Positions 1-15,000 of a stretch of DNA of 64,000 nucleotides are shown here, piece after piece (position 1 is the first letter of the stretch; the number at the start of each line of letters is the position of its first letter). The notes beneath the pieces are model-generated. The model ran no database searches. It saw nothing but the letters and a program-made list of their open reading frames with translations, and was not told the origin of the DNA. The stretch spans positions 15,562,001 to 15,626,000 of the forward strand of contig CM065182.1 in the NCBI GenBank assembly GCA_033026295.1, in the 5' to 3' direction. Source of the stretch: Channa striata. Lineage: Eukaryota; Chordata; Actinopteri; Anabantiformes; Channidae. The position numbers and the translations under genes were made by a program.

Positions 1-31
1 CTGTGAATGTCAAAATCTTCTCCTTTTTCAG

Positions 32-3000
32 AAACTTGTCAGAAATGCCATGTTTGGAAATTTGTTTGGCGTTCTCGCCCTTCATCAGTCTGGCCGCCTC
101 TCCAAAGTAAGTATTCTCAGAACTGTGGAGGTTGTTTTTTTTTTTACTGAAGACATTCTTACATGTCAAAGTAGGAAAAGGTCCTGTCTTAAACGCTCTT
201 GAAAGGGGGTTAAAAGTGGGTACCTTAGTTATTACACCACAGGTCTCTCTGTCTCTGTGTCAGTGTGTGTGTGTGTTTAGCTGCAGTGTTGCACAGTGTC
301 GTAGTCTCTGAGCTCTGTCTCGTTTCTCTTCAGGAGCCACAGGTGGTGTTGGGATGTGTGCAGCTCCTCCAGAGCCTCAGCCAGCACAAACAGCACCTGA
401 AGGACCTGCCCACTAAGACCATGATGGACATCCTCACTGAGGTGAGTGCTCGGCTACATGTTTGTCTTACCTCTGCATCCATGGACATAATGCACAAGAA
501 GTATTTCTCTCATTTAAATGCTATTGTCCAAATTAAATAGTTTGATCAGTCATTTATTTTGTTCATAGTTAGAGTACTTGGCAAAACAAAAGTTTATGTG
601 TGTGTCAGATCCCAGAGGAGGTGTTTGAGGAGGTCCTCCTGAGTGCTCTGCAGACTGACCTGTCATCAGCCTTCAGGACTCCGGAGCAGCTGCAGCTGCT
701 GCTGGTAGCACTGCAGCGCTTCCCACAAACTCTCAAACCCAAAAAACTCAAAAAGCTGCTGGGCTCCTCAACTATCATCAATGCTGACAACATCCCAAAG
801 TAAGAAAACAGTTTTTTTGCTCTCCTCCTTTAAAAACACTGACATACTCTTTTTGAGCCAACTTTTTATAACCTTATTGTTCTGGTTAGCTGCACAATAT
901 ATGCCCCAGTTTTTCTTTCAACATTGATTCATTCGATTTGTGTAAAAACCTAGTATTACGTGACGCTCTCTGGCAGGTTAACAGAGGTGTTGAAGATGGC
1001 AGCCCGTTCAGTGAAGAAGGACTGCGTCCTCCCCGCAGTGGTCCTGGACCTGCTGAAGCTCTCTCTGAAGGAAGACAGCTTTCAGCTCTTCTGGAAAAAA
1101 GCCATCATCGACGGCATGTTAAAGGAGCAGCCAGGACCAACTCAGTGAGTCTGAGAGAAATATTTCTGTGGCCAAAATGTGTGTCCTTACAGGTTTCACT
1201 TCCTGTTTCTAGGTCCAGAAAATATGACATATTGTAAGCCTTACATATATCTGTACCTCACACATAGTGTTACTAGTGTTTTTCATATGTTTACCAGCTT
1301 TCAGGAGATTTTTTAATGTAGTTTTTTACAGCTATAAACTAAAACAAACTTGTTTCAACAATGGATTTTGTTTGCAGTAACTGTTCAGTCACAGTCAGTA
1401 CCATTACACCTGTACCAAATGCTTTCACTACTGCCATTCAGTACAGGAATACATTATTTTTAATATATTAATCTATCTGTTTTATGGTAGGTGGCATTTA
1501 TTGGGCTATTATTGTTCCAATTCTTCTTATGTTACTTGCTTTTTATCATACTTGAGACTATGACCCTATTTGGTAAATTCATCAGGTTAAATTTGGAAAT
1601 AACTGGTGTTATTCTGTGCTCTTTTACAAGGATTTTTCTTCAGCTTTGTTTTGATGATGGGCTGGATGTCCCAGTGTCAACTCTATTATAGTTGTATTCA
1701 TTTGTTCATCTTTTTCTGTTCGTATGTCTACCTTCTACTGTATGGCTAACGTGTTCTCCTGGTTTTGGCCTTGTTATGTCCAGTTATCTGAGCTTCCGTC
1801 TGCTGGGCAGTGCCCTGCCATTTCTGTCTGTGACCCAGCTGAAAGAGGTTCTGTCTGGAGAGGTGATGATGCACTATGGGGAGCATGTGGTCTCTGCCCA
1901 GGTCAGTGGCCCTGTCTAGTGCACTGTGCAATCTGTATCCACATTATTATTATTACATCACTACAATCTCTCAAGCAACAACAAGTTTATTTTGGAGGTC
2001 ATCGTCACTTGGCGTATATTATATTGAGAGGTGTTTAGGACATTAGGCTGAATGGAGTCCATGATCTGCAAATTGTTCGCCCCAAATACTTTGGATAAAG
2101 ATACTGTGTTTGTGAGAAAGACAGTCCACATGCTAGTGGCCACTTGGACATCGAGGAAGGGAGTAAATCGTCCTCATGTTCTAATGAATTCAGGAACTAA
2201 TAAAATCAGATTGTTTGGCTAGAAAAGACGAGAGATTTTTCACAACTAAAACTGATCAGTAAGAATTAATACCTAATTAGAAAAATTAGAAAAGCCATGA
2301 CTTAGAATATGTTAAAAATAGTTGGTATTTTTACTATAATTTTGTTGAAATGCTGATTAACACAAACACATTTCTCCTGCAGTAAACCGCTACCAGTTGG
2401 TTTATTTATTGTGTAATAAACATTTTTTGCAAATAGCATTTTCGTGTTGGTTTTCCTTTGTAACAAACTTTCAACCAGTTTGTGAAACATCCATTATTTT
2501 CATCTTCCAGAAACCAGACCGCTTCAAGCTGGCCCCAGAGATGGACATCTATGTGTCAGACTTCTTGCAGGGCTGTCAGGACTCAGACAAACAGCTGGCA
2601 GTGATGGTGGGCTTCTCCTCACTGACCAACCAGGGTTACCCTGTGGTGCCGTCAGTGTGGAGGGTGGTGCAGCACCTCCAGCCAGCAGCTCTGCAGAACT
2701 ACGTGGAGTGGCTGAAGAACATGTTTTTGCAACCTCAGCTGGACAAGCTGCTGGACTTCAGTACTCACAAGCAGAAAGACAGTCAGGAAGGACAGAAACA
2801 GTGAGTGTGCTGTACATACCTGTTATATATTTAGCAAAAGAACCACGTCAGCTCAATTTGAATTTGAATATGCAGGGATAAGATTTAGACGTTTACTGTT
2901 GATCTTCCTACCTCAGGAAGGAAAATTCCATATTCCGCCTGAGAAAGTGGATTGTTGCTCGACTTGCCTCAGTCATTGACAACCACCAGGTGAAGAAGCC

Positions 3001-6000
3001 GGAGAATCTCATAATGGAAGTGGCCAGGTATGACCTGCCTCTAGTTGATCACTGTGAAGGTTTCTGTGTTGTGATGAAGATCAGGAGATCTTCATTAGAA
3101 GATCAGTAATTGTTATTTTCTTTTGCAGGTTTGTGTTTTTCCATGCTTTCTTTAGCGTCAAGAAGGCCTCGGCCAACATTGCAGAGACAAAGGGGAAACT
3201 TTCTGTCCCACTGGATGACAAAACCAGAGGAGTGCTTGTCAACTCTTTCTTTGGGTGAGATGAGCGGTTTTTACTCAGCCGTTTGTCAAATTATTCTCGA
3301 CTACTGACTGCTGCAACTGTAGTCCAGTTCTCAGTCCTAAAGAAAATGGCATTAGTGTATATGTAATGAAGACACTAGCTTTTAGAGTATGATATAATAT
3401 ATATTGTTATTAAAACCACAATAGGTTCAAATTCTGATACAAATGGACAAAAAGCAAAACTGTTTTCTATCTGTCAACTTTTCAGGCTCCTCATGTCTAT
3501 GCACCACATGCCACTCAATGAGGACTCTGCCGAAGGTGTAACAGTCAACCAAAAGAGAGCACTAGGCGTGACAGCCGATGGCATCATGTGGATCTACCAC
3601 CTGGTCCAGTACGCACAAGTCCTGCTTAACCAGCCAAAATATGTTCAGAGCAGCCAGGCATTCAGTGCTGAGCAGAGACAGGCCTGGGACAGGTAGGACA
3701 AGGACATTTCTTGAAACACAATTCTCTGTGATCTTGGAGTAGGACATGATAACCATTAGGGGGATACAGCTTTCTTCCTTTTTATAAGATGGAATTAGAA
3801 CGAGTAGTACACGTTGCATTTTACTTTGTAATGTGTTTGATGGCTCTTACGCTCCTTGGTCTTTCACTAGCATGCTGGAGTCGGTGGCAAACCTGCAGAA
3901 GAAAGCAAAGAAAGGCCAAACAGCAGAGAGCAGTGCATTCCAGCAACTCTTTCTGTTGGTCGGCATGCACCTCTTCAAGGTAAAGCATCCTAGTGCTGTT
4001 GTTATTGAGTGCGTACAGGCACTTAAATAACCAGGTTACTCAGAGAAATCTGCTTTCTCTGGTAAACAGGGAATAATGTTTATTTACAGCAGGAGAGAAC
4101 CCGGATTTGTTCTCCATCTCAAACTTAGTTTGGAGTTTGGCTTACAGATTTGAACTGTAGAGTGACAGAAAATGCTTCCCCAATCCCCTACTCCAATTTT
4201 GGAAACCAGCTTTCCTGCTCATATGAAAATTAAAAAACAAAACAGCTTTAAGAGGAAGCCGACTGTAACTTACAGTTACTTAACTTAACTTATGGTTACT
4301 TAAGTCCATATAAATGCACTGATTGTGTGTTGTGCGTAGAATGCTGTAGTTAAAATTTCAAAACAAGACTGAATTGAGCTGAATAAGAGTTAGATAATTA
4401 TTTGATCCTGAATACTAATAAATGTATTTCTCCTGAAGGCCCCTGAAGAGCTGCTGGAGACCATGAAGGACCTGCAGAGCTGTGTGGACAAAGCTCAGGA
4501 GAAGAAAGCCAAGAAGAACAAAAAGAAACAAGGTGAGGCCTCATTTGAATGGGACATCTGCAACGGCCCTTTTTTTCTGTTCATGGTTCTTTAAGCCATC
4601 ATTGTGCTCAGCACATAAGAAGTGACGAGAAAACTAGATAACAGACTTTGGAAACGTTTCAGTGTATAGAGTGTGCATGGTGTTGTCATTGTTTTGTCAT
4701 TTGTCACATGCCAAAAATGTTACAGCAGTGTTACCATGTTAAAGCTAATGCTATCTCAGGTCTGCTGGAAGTGTAAAGTGTATCAACTGTATAAGGTGTT
4801 AATATTTCAGATGTTGGGTTTGGTCCTATGCAGCCAAATGTTCAAAGAAATTGATTAATACTCATTTAAAGTGTATGAATATGTGGGGATTTTTCTCGAT
4901 GCAGCCACAGCACAGGAGGAGGAGCCTGAGTGGGTGGAAGTGATGGTGGACATCTTGTTGTCCCTGCTTTCCCAGCCGAGCCGACATATGAGACAGGTCT
5001 GCAAAGCTGTCTTCTCCTCCATCTGCCCACATGTCACTGCAGCGGCCCTCACTGCCATCTTAGATGTAAGTAATGAACATGTTCATTTGTTGTCAAATAT
5101 AAGTCATGAATGAAGCTGGGTCTATAAATACACAGCCGATGTTCCATTGTGGATTTACAGCAGTAGGACAGTGTGGGATTAACTCAAAATAAACTACAAA
5201 GATAGACACACTTCACTTAGAGCAGAAGTGTGACTCATTGATGTTTTTAGCTTTTTAGACAATAAGATAAGCCTTATAGCCTTAAAGCTTTAGCAAAATC
5301 TGTTTACCAAATGTCTACATGGTGCTCATTTCTGTAAATACTGCACATGATCTGAATTGAACTCCTTACTTTGTTCTGTGGGCTCCCTGTAGGTCCTGGA
5401 CCCAGAGAGGGACGATGAAGAGGACAGTGCTGTGATTGTCACAGACAATGACGCCAACAAAACCCAGAAAAAGAAATCACAGGATGAAGAAGATGAAGAA
5501 ATGATGGTAAGGTCTTCTTTTTAAGCCAACCTCTGTCATCGTTTCATTACCATCCTCTTATCCTCTAATATGATGTATTCTCCTGTATTCTCCTCAGAAT
5601 CCTGAGTTTTATTTTCTGTTTACAGTTAGTAAAAACATATGTCTTTACTGTCAGGGGTAGATTTTTGTACTAATTTAGAGATAACTCTTTACAAAAATAT
5701 ACCTAAATATTTGGTTATGTCTCTGCCAGGATGATGAATCTGATGGAACAGATGATAACTCTGATGAGGATGAGGCTGATGAAGCAATGGAGGAGGAGGA
5801 GGAGGAGGATGATGACGATGATGAGGAGGAGGAGGAGGACGACGACGATGAGGAGATGGAAGAAGAAGTGGAAGAACAGGTGGACCAAAATTTCCGTTTG
5901 GAGCTGATGAAGGTGTTACACCAACAAAATGCTCTGGTGGGTGTTTAGGCTTTTAGCACATCCAGGTGTCACTGGTGTGTGTGTGTGTGTGTGTACTGTG

Positions 6001-9000
6001 TTGTAACTGATTGTGATTGTGTACTGTGATTTGTGTACTGTGTACTCATTTTGCCATCTGGAAGCAGTACGAAAACTGAAACTGTAAACACAACACTTAT
6101 GTGGCAAACTTTACACCTACTGAACATTAGCATGTCAGTATGTTTATGATAGAACTGAGTTCATAGACATTCTATCACTACTAGATGAGCTTACACATGT
6201 CTTATATGTCAAGACCAAGCAACTAACTATGACCAGGCCACAGAAGGTTTAAGAAAAAAGGTTTTAAGAAGGTTATTTTCCTAACTGTAAAATGCGTTGC
6301 CCTAGTCACATAGGGGATTAGCAGTCTGATTTCCCCAGGTAGATATGTTCTGTCATCTATCCATGTAACCAGATTTATGATCAGCTTTTCACAACAGTGC
6401 ATGTGCATAACAAAAGGCTTCAGACTAGAAGAGAAGCAGAGTGAAAGGTTGAATAAAAAGGGACATTAATGGACTAAAACTAAATCTTACAGATTATAAA
6501 ACTAACAAAAAGTGCCCTATAGAAGTCTTAAATAGATTTCCACCACAGATTTTTTTATCGGACATTTTGCGCTGTGTACCAGCTGTCTCTCCCCCACGCT
6601 GACATATCAATATAAACGTAGCATAAGAGGGGAAAAAATGTCATTAAGCAGCTTCTTCAAACTATGCAGTTAGAATCCGTGACCCCAAATTCAAAATCAA
6701 TACGCTGATTTTTATTGATCAGGTTTCTTAAGACTGTGCAAGGTTACTCCCTTACAACAATTAACTGACAAAGCTGGTTTCCCTAAGTAACCCAGTTACT
6801 TAAGTGCATATAAACACAGTTGCTGTGTTAAAGGCTGTAACCACATCTTTGGGTTTATGTCCAGGCCACAGAGGATGATGGCAGCAGTGATGAAGAACTG
6901 GATGATGAAGCCATGATGGAACTAGATAAGAGCCTGTCAGCCCTTTTCTCTGAGCAGAAGAAAAAGACCCAGGCCAAGAAAGATGAGAAGACAAAACTAC
7001 AGAAAGAGAAGACGCTGGTCCGAGACTTCAAGATCAAGGTATCTCAATCTCAGTCTATTGTCTAAGCCCCTAAAATATTCTTAAGTGCCATCTAACAATC
7101 AGATTTATGTTTATTCTGTACTTTCACAACAAATACAGCTTTGAGATGTGTTTAGCCATTATTAGCTTGGCATAGAGGCCAGAAGCAGGGGAAACATCTG
7201 GCCTATCGAAATAAAAAATGCCACCCTAAAGCTTTCTCCCTCCTTTGTTTGACGATCGTAGGTGTTGGACCTCATCGAGGTGTTTGTGGCCCGGCAGGCT
7301 GGTAGCCCTCACGTGTTGGGATTAGTGGAGCCGCTTCTCAACATCATCGACAGAGGAATGAGCTCTGACAGCGACCAGCAGGAGCAGGACTTTCTCCGCA
7401 GAGCTGCAGACATCTTCAGGTAACGCATTTTAGCTGTGGACCGGGATGATCTGTGCTGGTCGCAGATTCACTCTGTGGTCTTCATCGTTAGAGGGTTTTT
7501 TTGTTTGTTTTTTTAAACATGATAGGTCTGAAGCACATTGATGCTTTTGGTTTAATTTATTTTGAGGTAAGTTGAAACCTTTCTGACAGTGTCAACTTAA
7601 ACTGAGAAATTACAACATTGTAAAAAATGTTTGCTTGTATCAATAGCATAAAATAGGGTTTGATTATATAATGACAAATAATACAACACAGTTGTCAACT
7701 ATTACTTACGTTATTTAGCCAGTGTTTGACCTTTGACCTTCTAATATCTCTGACTGTGTTTATGTATAGCATAATTCATTGTTATATGTATTTTATGATT
7801 ATTGACTGATTGATTGATCGATTGATTGATTTTTTTAAAAATACGGTTATTGCAGTGTGATCAACTTTATTAACTGTAATCTTGTGTTGAATGTTTTAGA
7901 TATTTAATGATTTCTAACCCTAGTAAATGATAATGTTCACTCTTTATCATGTTTCTTCAGGAACCAGCTGTGTCGCTCCAAAGTCTATTGCAGGACTGCT
8001 GGTGACAGACAGGGGGAGCTCCATGACCTGCTGGAAAAACTCATGACTAAAGCCCAGAAACTGTCAGACTCCTCAGTCTGCCTCTACTACTTCAGGTGCA
8101 ACCTAATGTTTAATGACTCAGCTGAAAAGAAAATTATTAATAGTATAAAGTATATTATTACGGTTATTATCATGACTCTATACTAAAATGCCTATGTTAT
8201 ATTTGGGCCAATACAGTGTTAAAAACATTTGATGCGTACTTGGTAAAACAGTCTTCTAAACGTCCACTTACTCGTTTCGTCTAAGCTTTTCATTGTATCA
8301 TAGAGTTTTCAATTTAGTTATTTGTCGTGGACCTGTAGGTATTCATACAGTGCATCTCTCTGAGGCCACTTGAGTAAGATTTCAGGGTCAAGAGTGAAAT
8401 GTCAGCCTCTACATATAATTTGGGTCTGTTGAGCACAGCATAAAAATTGTGCCTTATGTGATTTTTGTGTTTTGCTGATGTTGAACTGTCCTTGCAGTGC
8501 TTCTCTGTATGTGGTGAAAGTGCTGCGAGGAGCTCCTCCTGCTGAGCCCACAAGGAAGCAGGCTACAGAAAAAGCTGCAGTAGATGAGGTATGTTCACCA
8601 TAAACCGGTTCATGTGCTACTTTTGTTTTCAGAAAGTAAGACCGGCAAAATTAAAGAGCACTCGCCGAAAACAAGTCAAAGAGAGGCAAAGCTCTACTTT
8701 TCCTTTTAGGTCACACGCACAATGCAACTGTTACTGTTGCATTTCCATCTTCCTTATTTTGTCTAGCTCGGCACCAGATAAATTCCAGGTCTGTTCCTGT
8801 GTATTACTGGGTCATGAAGTGGGTCAGGGCTGGGGAACTTTCATCCCTTTAATCTAGAGTTTTGTTTTCATCCGTATAGGAGCTAAAACAATTGGTTGAT
8901 TAACAAAAATCAATTATTTTCATCACTAAAGTCATTTTTAATCAAAATTGCCAAATATTTGCGATTTTCATTCCTTAGATGTTACTATTTTTGTTTTTTT

Positions 9001-12000
9001 ATATATAGTAAAAAAAAGTGAGCATGAATAGCTTAAAGACTGTGGTTGACAGTTTTCTTTATTTCATTGGAGTTATTCAAGAAAGGCCACCATGTACAGC
9101 CGTCTCATGCAATTTCCAAAGGTAGTGTAAACTACTGTATAGTTGCAGCAGGATGATAAATACACCATCTTTTTTCATATTTTGACTTCTTTTGGAATTC
9201 CCAGTCCTTCTACTCTGTGAAAATTGAAAATATGCACAAAAACATGGGGATGAAATCATATCTGACAGCATGAGCAATATCAGGACCCTAGAAGTGAAAC
9301 CGCTAATCAATCATTTGATTATTTACAATTGAATTTAAAGAGTGGCATGTCAAAAAGTTTTCTGTTATTTAAACTCACATCTGTAATAACACAAAGTGTT
9401 ATCCTATATGTTGTGTTGTCTATGGTGTTTGTGTGTGCAGCTGAAGTTTATGGGAAATGTAGATGTCGATCGGGTTTCCACGGTCTTCAGAGAAGCTCTG
9501 ATGTCATTCATGAGCAAAAGGAAGAGCCCTCTGTCCGCTCAGATGTTCACAGACATGTTCACCAGGTTCCCCGTGAGTGCACCTACGCATCTCATTCAGA
9601 GAACCCACATTAGCTTCGTAAACCATGTAGACAGAGAGCAAGTCTTCGCTGGCAGCAACTAACACATGATGTGCACTGTTTCCAGGTTTTGTGTGTGAAT
9701 CTGTTGGATACAGCAGTGCAGCACATCACATCTGGGGTCAGGGAGCACCAGCAGGTAAGTATTTTTACCCTTGTATCATTCAGGAGCAGCTGCTGAATTT
9801 CCAACTGGCGAAAGAGAGGGAATAGAGGACGAAATAAGACTAAAAGCTAACGCTGCCTCCTAATTGATTGAAGATAAATATGTAGTCTGCTTTGACAGAA
9901 AAAACAACAATCATCATTCAATTCAAAAAAAGCATCTTGTTACTGAGGCATACAAACACAAACAGGAATCTCTTACCCAGTCTAGAAATTGTACCATTTA
10001 TGTAAAACTTCCTCTTGACAGACATTGTCTTATGTGTGTGTTCAGGGCCAAGCATGTGTGTTGGTGTTGCGGGCAATGCAGAGCAGAGAGGTTCAGCAAC
10101 TGCTGAATGGTGCTCAGTGGACGGAGCTCTGCATGAAGGTCACAGGTCAGCTGGCAGTGGTAAGTCAACACAGCCTTAAATGACGGTGTTAACACGGAGA
10201 AATACCTGCATCTACAAGCAGGAAGACAGGGAATTATATTTGTAGTTACTGTGATGTTTAGATTAGATCAGATTACATGTACAAGTACAAGGTAACGAAA
10301 CGCAGTTTATGTCTAACCAGACGTGCAATAAGCAGCAGGATATGGGATATAAGTTACCTCTAGGAAATATGGACTGGAGAAAATATGCATCATTACAGAT
10401 GTTATGAACTGTAGAGGTTGTTAACTATAATCAGGGCTTTACAATAGATGAGCATAGATTAGCATACACACCATTGCTATAGTAGTCAGGGGTATGCAAA
10501 TTGATATGTACATAATAAACAGATTGCTATTAACTTGATCAGAAATTTACAGATAGATAAAGGTATATGGTGGTTGCTATAGTAATCAGGAATATACAAG
10601 TAGATATGGATATGATATACAGTTTGCTATTTACTATCATCAGAAATGTACATATGGATGTGTATAAACAGAAACTTACAAATATAAATGTGTGGTGGAC
10701 ATGCGTATTTACCAGGGATTATATACAGGCTAGTGCAATGAGTGTGCAATATTAAATAGTGCAATGGTTATGGGGAGAATGTCGGGGTGTATGAGTCTGG
10801 CAAAGAGGTCAGTGAAATCAGTGGGGAGTTCAATAGGGAGACAGCTCTAGGAAAAAAGCTGTTCGTCAGTCTGGTGGTTCTTGTCCGGGGGATTCTGAAG
10901 CGAGAGGAAACAAGAGGAGGAAACAATCTGTAGGTGAGGTGAGAGGAGTCCTGAAGAATACTGCGTGCTCGACGCAGACATGTCTCCTTTGTGTGTCCTT
11001 AATGGCTGGAAGTGGAGTCCCTGTAATGCGTTGGGCAGTTTGACTACCCGCTGCAGTGCCTTACACTCCGCAGACTGTGACACAGTTGGTTAGGATGCTC
11101 TTATTGGGCAGCAGTAGAAGTTCACCAGGATAGCCGAGGGGAGTAGGTTGTTCTTAAGAAGAAGAGGTTTGGCTGGAGGTGTTGGTGGTCCAGGACAGGT
11201 CCTCTGAGATGTGGATCCCCAGGAACTTGAAGGATGAAACAGACTCAATGACCATCCCGTTTGCGTGGATGGGATCGTGTAAGCCTCTTTTCTCCTTCTT
11301 GAAGTCCACGATGAGCCCCTTGGTCTTGTTGGTGTTAAGGAGCATTTTATTATCCGTGCACCAAGTGGCCAGATGCTGGACCTCCTCCCTGTAGGCAGTC
11401 TCATTGTTGTTGTTGTTGAGACCGATCACTGTAGTATCGTCTGCAAAATTAATGCAGTCGTGGTTGAAGAGGGAGTAGAGGAAAGGGCTCAGCACACAGC
11501 CCTGTGGTACACCAGTGTTGAGCGTGGTGGTGGTGGAAAAGAGGTGGTCTGATCTAACATGCTGAGGTCTGTTGGTCAGAAGTCCATGATCCAATTGCAG
11601 AATAAGATGTTAATGTCCAGGTCTCTGTTTGATGCTGTCTGGTCCAGCAGCCATGTGCACATTGACCTGACTCAGTGCAGTGTAGATGTTGAGGTAAGTA
11701 TGATGGCGTTGGTTGAAGGAGTGATTTTGGTGGAAGGTTCTTTGTTGTCTCTTTCAAATCCAGCATAAAAGTCATTAAGCTGGTTCAGGAAGGAGACATT
11801 TCTGTCTGGGAGGGTGGAGTGGCTGCGCTTGTAGTCAGTAATGGCCTGGATTCCCTGCCACATGCGTCGAGGGTTGGAAACGTGCTCCTCTAGCTTTAGT
11901 TTGTACCAGTGCTTTTTGATGCCCTTCTTCAGATTTTCCCTGGAAGTGCTGTAGGCTTCAGCAGGAGGTGCACCTGATGGCTTCTGATTTGGATTTGGGT

Positions 12001-15000
12001 AATCTGCTTCTAGGATTGAACACTGTCTATGGTGGCGTTAATGTAATCCAGAACGTAGTCCAGTTGTTGTGGAAGCAACACTGTACAACCCCAATTAAGG
12101 AACGTCGAATGGTTTGATGATTATGTAAGTCAGTGAAAAATATGGGAATTTTTAATCAGGCCCTGAATTATACATTGTGTGAGCATAAATGATTGGATGT
12201 TCTATCCTGTATCTTTTTCATACCGTTTTATTAAAGCTGCACTAGTTTTTATTTTTTACGTTAAAAGCTAGCTGAAGCTTGGTTTTTCAATGGATGAGAC
12301 CACAGTAGAAGTTTGGCTGGAATAAGAAGCTTTAAGTTTATCATCAGCCAAACGCTGCATTCTAGCATCTATGAAACATGCTGCCTGTGGACCAGGGCCG
12401 CTTGCCATAATTGATGAAACTATATATGAATATTGAGTTGTACAAGCAAACCTTGCAGAAAAATATTAAGGTTAATGCAGAAGGGATGTAATAGTAAGGA
12501 ATGGCTGAGTCATGACCCTAATCTGTTTTGGAATCACCTAAAGCAGGCAGTTCATGCAAGGAAGCCAACCAACAATTCCTGAGTGTAAATTGCTTCATAA
12601 GGAAAAATGGACTAAATTACTTCACATTTATCAGCTAAAGACCATTTTTTTAGTACTGACCCCAAACAGAGCTGAAAGGAGACAGGCAACTCTTTTGCAT
12701 ATTTCAGATTATCCACAGTTTCAAGTTTAAGGGAAATCTTAATCATACAGTGAATGTGTTGACACCAGCACATCAAACTCACAATTTTATGTAGGGATGC
12801 TCTGACCTGACACCCAAATATATCTGTAATCCTCTGTATGAAACTGGTTAAGCATAATATTGTATTTACACATCAGTTCATCAGCACAGGTAGAGATATG
12901 CGTGCACCAACATCCTTTAGGCTTATTGAAATTGTAATTATATTGTTCTCAAAGGCTTATGAGATTGCCTTGTGCTGTGATAAACGATGATTACAGCCAG
13001 TCCTGCACTCACTGTCCTCTGTGTCCTTGTGACAGCTGAGGGTGAATACAAGCATAATTATATGCTTCTACAATTCTTCACCAAACCATTTCACGTCTTT
13101 GTTGCCTTGCCTTTGTCATCCTAGACAGAAACCGACCTGCCAAATGATATAAGTCCTCCACAAAGTTTGTCATAAGATGGAACACCATTCCTTGATTTCA
13201 GTCTTGAAAGGGCTTTGTATTAAAAACTGTTTTGTCTATGCAATTTTTCATGCAGGATCCCATTATTTAACATTTATATGTACTACAGGAACATTTCCTC
13301 AGTGGTTTAGGATACATAATTTGGTGTTTATCCTTCATATAACAGCGGAAAATCTCTAAATCTAGTATTACAGTTAGGGCCTACACAGGCCATTAAAGTG
13401 CTGTGAATTGCAGCATTCCCCTATAGAGTCCAGCTGACACCCTTACATGTCAGCTCCTCTTTCCCGCTCTAGTCTCATTTCTTGTCACATCTCTTCTATT
13501 TTTATGCCATAATTAATCGAGATGTGGCAAGTGCATTTAGTAGTCTGTACACACAGTTAACCCATGTCATTTCATCTTCTCCCAGAGTCTTCAGCAGCTT
13601 GGACAAACTGAGAGCAAGATGGTGAAGGAGAAAGTGGTGAAAACTCTTGAGCTCTGTCAGTTCGTGGTCAAGCTCATTAACCAGCAGGTATTTTGGGCTG
13701 TGACGATAAAACCATGAGAAATAATGGTTGATGTGTTTTCAATCCCCACTCACTCTCGGTTTCTCATGCCCACACTGTATAGAAGCTGTCTGTGGACCTG
13801 GAGCACCTTCAAACGGTCTTGCAGTCCTTGACCAGCGTCATCACTTTTAAGAAGACTGGCAAGCTAGAAGACACCTACTGGGCTGTAATGAAACACTTTG
13901 GAGTCATGTGAGTTATTGTAGTGCCCACATCTCTGAAGTACACAGTTAATAAGTTGTTTACTGTAAAATCCTTCTGTAAATGCAGCATGTCAGTAATCAG
14001 CTCTCCGCCCATGTAATTTTGGTACCATTACTCACATAATTTAAAACTAGTCATCGTCTATTTAAAAATCTGTGACACTCTTCTTCTTATATAAAATACA
14101 TTGTTTGGCTGCCAGAACTTAAAAAAATGAGACAAACTGAAAAGTCTGCCTGCTGCAACTTGTTCAGAAAATACCATTTAGACTTCAGATAATTGGTCTG
14201 TGGAAGGGTTCGGTCCCAAAGGTCTGTGCCTTCAAATGTGGAGAAGACAGGTGTCCAGACTTTTCCATTTGTCTTATTGAGACATTATTGACACATGACT
14301 GCCTTTCTTGATTTTTTATTTTTTTTCTGTGTATGTCACACCGTTTAGAGTGAAGGTACAGAGAAAGGGAAGACTCTGTAACCGGGGCACAGTTTCTCTT
14401 TCATCGCACATGTCAGGTCTAATAGAGCTGATCATAAATACTTAGGAATCAAGTTAGAAAGCAGAAATTTGTTCTTATGATTTCTATATTGAACAAGAGC
14501 TTGTTTCTCCTTTTACAAACAGTAAAAACAATGCACTCACCTATTGGTGTACATTAGAGTATGGAGAAACCCTGTATGTTCATGTTGCTGCTACAACATT
14601 TAGAACACTGAGTGATGTGCCGTTTGATTCATTACACAAGATACCTATTGCACTTTTGAGTTAACACACCTCTATGTTCTTCAATAAGGGCTCAGCATCT
14701 AAGCTGCCAAGAAATGTCATATCCATAGTTGACATCCATACACAGCAAATCACAGGAGAGATTAGCTGTAGTCTTGTCCAAGGTGAACTATGGTGTGTAA
14801 TATGATTAATAATGTATTGAATTAATGTTTTCATAATTACAGGAAACCAAAAGTTGAAAAGACAAAGTCTGACAAAGAGGCAAACCAAGCACCAGCTCCC
14901 AAGAAGAAGAAAGGCTTTCTACCCGAAACCAAAAAGCGTAAAAAGCGCATGAAGCCCGTTTTAGAGCCAGCAGCAGGCCAGTCGACCTCCACAGGCACAC

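Noticed and set aside
11154..11594. A host gene encoding a 146-residue protein on the minus strand
   Set aside because: The residues are reverse-transcriptase blocks of a LINE, broken by shifts on both sides.
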